A program made the position numbers and the translations under genes. Below are positions 1 through 3,272 of a DNA stretch of 6,278 nucleotides, piece after piece. The DNA comes from Pseudomonadota bacterium. GTDB taxonomy: Bacteria; Pseudomonadota; Gammaproteobacteria; Xanthomonadales; Xanthomonadaceae. The DNA is taken from contig JAFAFF010000036.1 in the NCBI GenBank assembly GCA_023423605.1, forward strand, positions 1 to 6,278, written 5' to 3'. Position 1 is the first letter of the stretch. Each line of letters starts with the position of its first letter. Under the pieces are notes generated by a model. The model did no database searches. It had not been told where the DNA came from and worked only from the letters and a program-made list of their open reading frames with translations.

Positions 1-8
1 CCCCTGCA

Positions 9-18
9 CGTTGCAACG
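9..18. repeat. 10-bp perfect palindrome just before tRNA-Pro
   Basis: CGTTGCAACG is self-complementary and ends one base before the tRNA-Pro gene. It could be part of an upstream regulatory site or a processing structure in the precursor. The window starts only 8 bases earlier, so the tRNA promoter itself is not visible. Confidence 0.35.
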
Positions 19-19
19 C

Positions 20-96
20 CGGGGTATAGCGCAGTCTGGTAGCGCGCCTGCTTTGGGAGCAGGATGTCGGGGGTTCGAATCCCTCTACCCCGACCA
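20..96 (+). tRNA. tRNA-Pro (anticodon TGG)
   Basis: A 77-nt cloverleaf with encoded CCA. The acceptor arm CGGGGTA pairs with TACCCCG (86-92), followed by discriminator A93 and CCA 94-96. The anticodon stem CCTGC/GCAGG encloses loop TTTGGGA, giving anticodon TGG, and the T arm has GGTTCGAATCC. It reads proline CCA codons, and CCN more widely if the wobble U is modified. The next tRNA begins 40 nt downstream with no terminator between them, so tRNA-Pro and tRNA-Arg are probably cut from one precursor. Confidence 0.97.
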
Positions 97-136
97 ACCA
101 TCGTCCCTCCGGGGCAGGTTGGTCCACCCGGTTCGG

Positions 137-213
137 GCGCCCGTAGCTCAACTGGATAGAGCACCGGCCTTCTAAGCCGGCGGTTACAGGTTCGATTCCT
201 GTCGGGCGCGCCA
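137..213 (+). tRNA. tRNA-Arg (anticodon TCT)
   Basis: A 77-nt cloverleaf with encoded CCA (211-213). The acceptor GCGCCCG (137-143) pairs with CGGGCGC (203-209), and the discriminator is G210. The anticodon stem CCGGC/GCCGG encloses loop CTTCTAA, giving TCT, which reads the rare arginine codons AGA/AGG. The T arm has GGTTCGATTCC. tRNA-Arg(TCT) genes are frequent phage integration targets, and a phage-type regulator gene begins about 110 bp downstream. However, I see no second copy of its 3' end in the window. Confidence 0.97.
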
Positions 214-270
214 TCTACCTCTACAGGCCGTCGCGTCCTGTTCCACGTCCCCCGCTTTCAACGCAGCCTC

Positions 271-291
271 AGCAGGGCAGAGCCCGGCTAC
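271..291. repeat. degenerate GTAG-type (SMAG-like) palindrome
   Basis: AGCAGGGCAGAGCCCGGCTAC folds into a hairpin: GGGC/GCCC with loop AGA, then one A-G mismatch, then AGC/GCT. It ends in CTAC, the complement of GTAG. It resembles the right half of the intact pair at 2936-2958, with one arm substitution and two bases (CT) missing before the terminal CTAC. It lies between tRNA-Arg and the convergent repressor gene, where it may act as a bidirectional transcription end or RNA-stabilising hairpin. Confidence 0.55.
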
Positions 292-322
292 GCCGACACA
301 GCTCGGCGATGCCCGCGCAGCC

Positions 323-1045
323 TTACAGCCCGCCGCCGCCACTGCGTTCCAGCACGCGCCCCAGCACCAGCACCCCGGCCAGTTCCTCGGCGCCCAGCAG
401 TTCATCCGGGTACAGCGACTTGTCCGGATGGTCGCTGACCACCCGGACCCGGCCATCGGATGTCTTGAACAGCCGCTTGATCTTCATGTCCGGTTCCCGT
501 CCGCCGGTGACCAGGACATGCACGCGGCCATCGGCGATGCGCGTATCGGCCAGGTTGACCGTGACGCGGTCGCCGTCGAACAGCGTGCGCTCCATGCTGT
601 CGCCACTCACCTGGAAGACCCGGACATCGGCCGGCTTCGCATTCCGTTCCGGAAACCAGTTGGCGCTGTAGACGATGCGTTGACCTGTCGCTATCAGCTC
701 CACCTTCGGCTTTCCCTCGGCCACGGTCAGCTTGACCGTCACCTCATCCACGCCCACGTCGTGCGGACGCTCGCGCACGGCCAGCGCGCTTGCCTCCTTG
801 ATGCGGTACTGGCCCTTGGAGGGTGGCATCGTGTCCATGTCCGGCAGCTCGGTGCGCAGCTGCTCCACGGTCACGCCGAACCAGGCTGCCAACGGCCGCA
901 GCGTGCCATCGCGCGGATCCGCCGTGTGTCCGGCAAGGATGCGGTGGATGGTCGGCTGGGCGACGTCGGTATGGCGGGACAACTGGTTCTCGCTGATCCC
1001 CCGGGCACGTATCAACCGGCGGAGATTGGCGGCCACTTTATTCAT
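323..1045 (-). CDS. XRE-type HTH / S24 (LexA-like) phage-repressor-like regulator
   Basis: A 240-aa repressor of the lambda CI / P22 C2 type. Residues 5-40 form an N-terminal helix-turn-helix (ISENQLSRHTDVAQPTIHRI). A linker follows, then a C-terminal S24 domain from about 120 to 235. The S24 catalytic dyad is present: Ser150 in GDSM and Lys190 in MKIKRL. Such proteins bind operators as dimers through the S24 domain, and many self-cleave when RecA is activated. The hinge here has no Ala-Gly or Cys-Gly pair at the usual distance before the Ser, so classical SOS cleavage is doubtful. I chose ATG 1045 because it starts directly before the HTH (MNKVAANLRRL). An in-frame GTG at 1090 would add 15 residues and put the operator-like palindrome inside the gene. 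Neither start has a good Shine-Dalgarno sequence. The gene is divergent from a Cro-like gene, the classic immunity-switch arrangement. Family assignment is firm; the regulatory target is unknown. Confidence 0.9.
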   Translation of the reverse strand: MNKVAANLRRLIRARGISENQLSRHTDVAQPTIHRILAGHTADPRDGTLRPLAAWFGVTVEQLRTELPDMDTMPPSKGQYRIKEASALAVRERPHDVGVDEVTVKLTVAEGKPKVELIATGQRIVYSANWFPERNAKPADVRVFQVSGDSMERTLFDGDRVTVNLADTRIADGRVHVLVTGGREPDMKIKRLFKTSDGRVRVVSDHPDKSLYPDELLGAEELAGVLVLGRVLERSGGGGL

Positions 1046-1128
1046 GAATGAATTGTTTACCCTGATATCTTCAGGGCATAGTTCGTTCACGTATTGAAAT
1101 TTTTATGATTTGGGTAATAGCATCGGCC
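1046..1128. promoter_or_regulatory. divergent control region with operator-like palindrome
   Basis: This 83-bp gap separates the S24 repressor (leftward) from the Cro-like gene (rightward). At 1060-1076 lies CCCTGATATCTTCAGGG, an inverted repeat with 6-bp arms CCCTGA/TCAGGG around TATCT, the usual size for a dimeric HTH repressor. A perfect 10-bp palindrome, ATTCATGAAT (1040-1049), overlaps the repressor start codon. The gap is AT-rich compared with its surroundings. Rightward promoter-like hexamers are TTGAAA (1094-1099), TATGAT (1104-1109) and TAATAG (1115-1120), but no pair has ideal spacing. I infer autoregulation by the repressor. Confidence 0.5.
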
Positions 1129-1428
1129 ATGAGCTTCTGTTGCCCACGCTATGCAGTACAGACCTTGATGGCCGCCGAGTGGACCGAATCGCGCATCGCC
1201 CTGGCGTGCGGCACTTCGCAGTCCACCATCAACCGGGTGAAACACGGCAGGCAGCGCTCGGTGTCCTTCGAACTGGGCTCCGCGCTGATCCGGCTGGCCG
1301 AGAACCAGCCGGGTCGCAGGCGTCCTGATGCCGACGCGATGGCAGCCGGCCCCTGCCTGGCCTGCGAGGCGGGCGCTAGACGCCGAGTACCGCCATTACC
1401 GCAGGGGAAACAGGATTGCCTGTCGTGA
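1129..1428 (+). CDS. small Cro-like helix-turn-helix protein
   Basis: A 99-aa protein read from ATG 1129. Residues 8-58 look like a compact phage HTH domain: AVQTLMAAEW, then TESRIALACGTSQSTINRVK as helix 2-turn-helix 3 (about 19-38), then SFELGSALIRLAE as the closing helix. This matches small XRE/Cro regulators in which the recognition helix has the pattern SQSTINR. Residues 62-99 are Arg/Ala/Pro-rich and match nothing I recognise. They are encoded partly in the overlap with the convergent Arc-like gene, so the tail may be poorly conserved. An ATG at 1105 would add 8 residues and an ATG at 1168 would cut into the domain; no start has a clear Shine-Dalgarno sequence. Placement opposite the S24 repressor suggests a Cro-type partner competing for the same operator. 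The DNA-binding role is likely; the exact role is inference. Confidence 0.65.
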   Translation: MSFCCPRYAVQTLMAAEWTESRIALACGTSQSTINRVKHGRQRSVSFELGSALIRLAENQPGRRRPDADAMAAGPCLACEAGARRRVPPLPQGKQDCLS

Positions 1429-1795
1429 GCGCGTTCATCAGTGGCAGGTAAGTGCGCCGCAGATCCGCGCGTCGGGCGGACAGTGCCGATATCACCGCTT
1501 CGTATTCGCCGTTGACGAGGCCGGGCGAGAGGGTTGCCTCCAGCCAGTGGGGCGGCCGCCAGTGCGGGAAGGGGCTGCATACCGGCAGCATGAGCTGCTC
1601 CTGGCCGAGATGGGTGATGAGCGCGTCGAGCTGCCACTGCTCCATCATCATCCGCGACAGCAACGCCTGAGGATTGGCATCGCGTCCGAAGGTCTGCTCC
1701 AGCCGGGCACGCAGCTCCTCCTTGATGGAGCGCCCGCTGTACTTGGCAGCCTGCTTGAGTTGCTGTTTGAGGGAGACGGTAAGCAGTTTGTTCAT
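1376..1795 (-). CDS. Arc-like ribbon-helix-helix DNA-binding protein with long C-terminal tail
   Basis: A 139-aa protein. Residues 3-36 fit the Arc fold: a short strand (KLLTVSL), helix A (KQQLKQAAKYSG), then the diagnostic GRS turn and helix B (GRSIKEELRARLEQTF). P22 Arc has the same GRSVNSEI turn. By eye, the stretch between strand and GRS is about four residues shorter than in typical Arc/CopG proteins, so helix A may have lost a turn. Residues 40-139 form a Trp/Leu/Pro-rich region I do not recognise; Arc itself is only 53 aa, so this may be an effector or oligomerisation domain. ATG 1795 is the first possible start, since an in-frame stop lies at 1802-1804; the Shine-Dalgarno sequence is weak. 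The last 53 bp overlap the convergent Cro-like gene. Arc-family proteins are phage and plasmid repressors, in keeping with the neighbours. Confidence 0.75.
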   Translation of the reverse strand: MNKLLTVSLKQQLKQAAKYSGRSIKEELRARLEQTFGRDANPQALLSRMMMEQWQLDALITHLGQEQLMLPVCSPFPHWRPPHWLEATLSPGLVNGEYEAVISALSARRADLRRTYLPLMNALTTGNPVSPAVMAVLGV

Positions 1796-1861
1796 GTGCG
1801 GCTAAGTATTCGGCTGACTGACCAGCACGCTGCCACGAAGCGGGCGGGCTTCCCAAGCCTC

Positions 1862-1947
1862 CGTTGATGCATGATCGAACGTTGATAAGGATCGATCAGA
1901 TTTCCAGATCAATGAACTAGTTAAAGGCGCGCGATGTCTATCAATGA
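1862..1947. promoter_or_regulatory. TTGAT/ATCAA repeat cluster upstream of the Arc-like gene
   Basis: CGTTGAT occurs at 1862-1868 and 1880-1886 (18 bp apart), and ATCAATGA at 1908-1915 and 1940-1947 (32 bp apart). An inverted repeat TGATCGA/TCGATCA spans 1872-1878 and 1892-1898. On the minus strand TTGATC (1907-1912) could be a -35 element, with TTATCA 18 bp further on as a weak -10 for the Arc-like gene. The density of half-sites in an AT-rich patch looks like an operator array, perhaps bound by the Arc-like protein itself. This is inference from pattern only. Confidence 0.35.
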
Positions 1948-2235
1948 GCGTGAGTAGCAACGCCGGTGGAGCAAGGATGTGCAAGGGTGACGCAGTGCTT
2001 TTCCGGCATTCCCGCGGCTCCCGCCTATGTGCCGGGAGGGACGTTCCAATAGCGACATGTGAGGCCCCGGGCATCGCGCCTCGCGAGGTGTCGTGGCATT
2101 GAACGACTTCGCGTGCGGCACGCCGACAGCACTGTCATGAGCGGCGTGTGGCAGGGAAGCGACACGATGTCCTGAGGGTGGGCGCTGTAGTCCTGCGCGT
2201 GGCGTTGGCGCGAATCCAGCCGCGTGAAGAAATGC

Positions 2236-2274
2236 TTGCATTTCCCTGCCGAGTCCATGAAAATGCCGGACTCG
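2236..2274 (+). promoter_or_regulatory. candidate tRNA-His promoter with inverted repeat
   Basis: The 11-mer AAATGCTTGCA (2230-2240) recurs exactly at 2711-2721, where it holds the -35 region of the second tRNA-Lys promoter. Here the -35 would be TTGCAT (2236-2241) and the -10 GAAAAT (2259-2264), 17 bp apart. A perfect inverted repeat CGAGTCC/GGACTCG (2250-2256 and 2268-2274) brackets the -10. The start would lie about 95 nt before the tRNA, a long leader for a tRNA gene. No better promoter is visible nearer. Confidence 0.35.
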
Positions 2275-2366
2275 CTTCAGCGGACGTGGCTTTCAGCTGC
2301 GGTTGCCGGAAGGGAAAGGATCCAGGTCCTGCAGCATGCATCGTTGCGGGATTGAAGGTTTCAGTG

Positions 2367-2443
2367 GTGGCTGTAGCTCAGTTGGTTAGAGTACCGGATT
2401 GTGATTCCGGTGGTCGGGGGTTCGAATCCCCTCAGCCACCCCA
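2367..2443 (+). tRNA. tRNA-His (anticodon GTG)
   Basis: A 77-nt cloverleaf with encoded CCA (2441-2443). The acceptor GTGGCTG pairs with CAGCCAC (2433-2439). G2366 supplies the G-1 residue that is the identity mark for histidyl-tRNA synthetase, opposite discriminator C2440. The anticodon loop is TTGTGAT, anticodon GTG, which reads CAC and CAU. The T arm and its flank (2413-2430) are identical over 18 bp to tRNA-Pro 66-83, which reflects shared T-arm sequence. Confidence 0.97.
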
Positions 2444-2450
2444 CTGATTC

Positions 2451-2466
2451 AAGCGCTGGTGCGCTT
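2451..2466 (+). other. small hairpin after tRNA-His
   Basis: AAGCGC-TGGT-GCGCTT forms a 6-bp stem with a 4-nt loop, 7 nt after the tRNA-His CCA end. Only the two T bases that close the stem follow, so it is not a canonical intrinsic terminator. It may be a processing or stability hairpin for the tRNA precursor. Confidence 0.4.
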
Positions 2467-2479
2467 CACGCGCCGGTCG

Positions 2480-2509
2480 TTGCAGCAAAGGCGGGATGCT
2501 GGTTACACT
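2480..2509 (+). promoter_or_regulatory. promoter for first tRNA-Lys
   Basis: TTGCAG (2480-2485) and TACACT (2504-2509) are 18 bp apart, placing the start near 2516, about 10 nt before the tRNA. The GC-rich stretch after the -10 (CCGCCTCG) is of the kind found at stringently controlled stable-RNA promoters. The hexamers are imperfect, so this is a moderate call. Confidence 0.45.
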
Positions 2510-2525
2510 ATCCGCCTCGTTTTTC

Positions 2526-2601
2526 GGGCCGTTAGCTCAGTTGGTAGAGCAGTTGACTCTTAATCAATAGGTCCAAGGTTCGAATCCTTGACGGCCCACC
2601 A
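2526..2601 (+). tRNA. tRNA-Lys (anticodon CTT), copy 1
   Basis: A 76-nt cloverleaf. The acceptor GGGCCGT pairs with ACGGCCC (2591-2597), with discriminator A2598 and CCA 2599-2601. The anticodon stem GTTGA/TCAAT holds loop CTCTTAA, giving CTT, which decodes AAG, the dominant lysine codon in the neighbouring genes. It is identical to the copy at 2762-2837 and is followed at once by its own intrinsic terminator, so it is a single-gene transcription unit. Confidence 0.97.
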
Positions 2602-2606
2602 GACAG

Positions 2607-2636
2607 AAGCCACCAGGACATCCTGGTGGCTTTTTT
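2607..2636 (+). terminator. intrinsic terminator of tRNA-Lys copy 1
   Basis: The arms GCCACCAGGA and TCCTGGTGGC make a strong stem with a tight ACAT loop, extended by AA/TT. A run of six T bases (2631-2636) follows. This is a textbook Rho-independent terminator, starting 5 nt after the tRNA CCA end. Confidence 0.92.
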
Positions 2637-2675
2637 CTTGGCTGTTCGTCCGCGCGGGCATTGCTGGCTCCGGGA

Positions 2676-2703
2676 GCGTTTCGAAACGCGCGTGATGTAC
2701 ATC
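2676..2703. promoter_or_regulatory. two adjacent perfect palindromes upstream of second tRNA-Lys
   Basis: GCGTTTCGAAACGC (2676-2689) is a perfect 14-bp palindrome, and GATGTACATC (2694-2703) a perfect 10-bp one, 4 bp apart. Both lie just upstream of the second tRNA-Lys promoter and outside the duplicated block. The position suits an activator or nucleoid-protein site; the binding protein is unknown. Confidence 0.45.
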
Positions 2704-2705
2704 GG

Positions 2706-2746
2706 AAAAAAAATGCTTGCACTCTTCGGCATGCCCGGGCCATAAT
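2706..2746 (+). promoter_or_regulatory. promoter for second tRNA-Lys, with A-tract
   Basis: A run of eight A bases (2706-2713) lies just before the -35 TTGCAC (2717-2722), like an UP element that binds the RNA polymerase alpha C-terminal domain. The -10 CATAAT (2741-2746) matches five of six consensus bases at 18-bp spacing. A GC-rich discriminator (TCGCGCCCCG) follows, as at stringently controlled stable-RNA promoters. The expected start is near 2753, 9 nt before the tRNA. Confidence 0.7.
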
Positions 2747-2761
2747 TCGCGCCCCGATTTC

Positions 2762-2837
2762 GGGCCGTTAGCTCAGTTGGTAGAGCAGTTGACTCTTAAT
2801 CAATAGGTCCAAGGTTCGAATCCTTGACGGCCCACCA
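2762..2837 (+). tRNA. tRNA-Lys (anticodon CTT), copy 2
   Basis: Base-for-base identical to the tRNA-Lys gene at 2526-2601, with CCA at 2835-2837. It has the better promoter of the two (CATAAT -10, A-tract) and its own terminator, so it can be expressed independently of the first copy. Two copies would raise the supply of tRNA for AAG codons. Confidence 0.97.
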
Positions 2838-2842
2838 GACGA

Positions 2843-2872
2843 AAGCCACCAGGACATCCTGGTGGCTTTTTT
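2843..2872 (+). terminator. intrinsic terminator of tRNA-Lys copy 2
   Basis: The same stem as in copy 1 (GCCACCAGGA with TCCTGGTGGC, loop ACAT), followed by six T bases at 2867-2872. It starts 5 nt after the tRNA end and should isolate tRNA-Lys from tRNA-Leu. Confidence 0.92.
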
Positions 2873-2897
2873 CTTGGCCCCGTGCGCTCGCTGTCCC

Positions 2898-2958
2898 GTA
2901 GAGCGGGGCTCTGCCCCGCTATGCGGTAAAGCCCCAGCCGGGCAGAGCCCGGCTCTAC
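2898..2958. repeat. inverted pair of GTAG palindromes (SMAG-type REP element)
   Basis: The left unit 2898-2920 begins GTAG, then AGCGGGGC-TCT-GCCCCGCT (8-bp stem, 3-nt loop). The right unit 2936-2958 is AGCCGGGC-AGA-GCCCGGCT ending in CTAC, so the two units face each other across 15 bp. GTAG-headed palindromes of about 23 bp, single or as inverted dimers, are the hallmark of SMAG repeats reported from Stenotrophomonas maltophilia; they belong to the REP class thought to be moved by dedicated REP-associated (RAYT) transposases. In RNA both units would form stable hairpins. The family name is from memory. Confidence 0.8.
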
Positions 2959-3003
2959 CCAGCGCTGTCTGCGCCTGCGACAATGGCGTGCTTGATCGGT
3001 CTC

Positions 3004-3088
<85 letters not shown>

Positions 3089-3272
3089 TGGCCGGTCGCC
3101 GTCCCGGCCGCTTCGGCCCGCCGTACCCGGTCGCCCCGGCCGGCGCCGCGCTGGCAGTGCCGCCCGATATCGTCCAAACTAAAGGGCTGCGGCGGCTATC
3201 CGCGTGCGTACAACCCGTTTCGTCCATCACATCGAACCGGCGGCCAGAGGCCTGTCGGTGGCAGGAGTCAAC

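Larger units (their letters stand above)
1796..2365. other. 570-bp gene-free stretch with clustered repeats
   Basis: No reading frame here shows recognisable protein features; those present are high-GC shadows or run into tRNA sequence. The left part (1862-1947) is AT-richer and holds the TTGAT/ATCAA repeat cluster listed separately. The middle has a CTCCCG/CGGGAG hairpin (2018-2038) and the perfect palindrome CCTCGCGAGG (2079-2088), with no T-run after either. The right part (2236-2274) holds a possible tRNA-His promoter. The stretch may contain eroded phage sequence or an unrecognised small RNA; nothing seen proves either. Confidence 0.5.
2522..2642 (+). repeat. tRNA-Lys duplication unit, copy 1
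   Basis: This 121-bp block (tRNA-Lys, short spacer and terminator) is repeated at 2758-2878. By eye, only two adjacent positions differ: AG here against GA there, just before the terminator stem. The promoters upstream lie outside the identical block and differ, so the repeat borders fall just upstream of the tRNA and just after the terminator. Confidence 0.85.
2758..2878 (+). repeat. tRNA-Lys duplication unit, copy 2
   Basis: Second copy of the 121-bp tRNA-Lys plus terminator block, 236 bp downstream of the first and in the same orientation. Near identity including the terminator points to recent duplication or ongoing gene conversion. Confidence 0.85.

Noticed and set aside
1046..1090. GTG start at 1090 for the S24 repressor
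   Set aside because: It would add 15 residues before the HTH and place the operator-like palindrome inside the gene, with no ribosome site upstream.
1149..1867. Overlapping frames of 235 aa (minus strand) and 179 aa (plus strand) across the Cro-like and Arc-like genes
   Set aside because: Compositionally biased shadows. The Cro-like and Arc-like frames contain recognisable HTH and ribbon-helix-helix patterns; these do not.
1796..2365. Second copy of the tRNA-Arg 3' end as attR
   Set aside because: I looked for the last 20 or so bases of tRNA-Arg in this stretch and found none.
66..2430. 18-bp direct repeat shared by tRNA-Pro (66-83) and tRNA-His (2413-2430) as phage attachment sites
   Set aside because: It is the common T-arm region of two different tRNAs. 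The match stops inside the T arm and does not reach the 3' ends, so no attachment-site claim is justified.
2148..2447. Possible 99-aa protein ending in VAQLVRVPDCDSGGRGFESP
   Set aside because: Its C-terminus is the translated tRNA-His sequence, a classic misannotation, and the N-terminal part has no recognisable features.
3204..3272. GTG start at 3204 for trigger factor
   Set aside because: The extra 23 residues match nothing in the family, while ATG 3273 has AGGAG at good spacing and gives the normal length.
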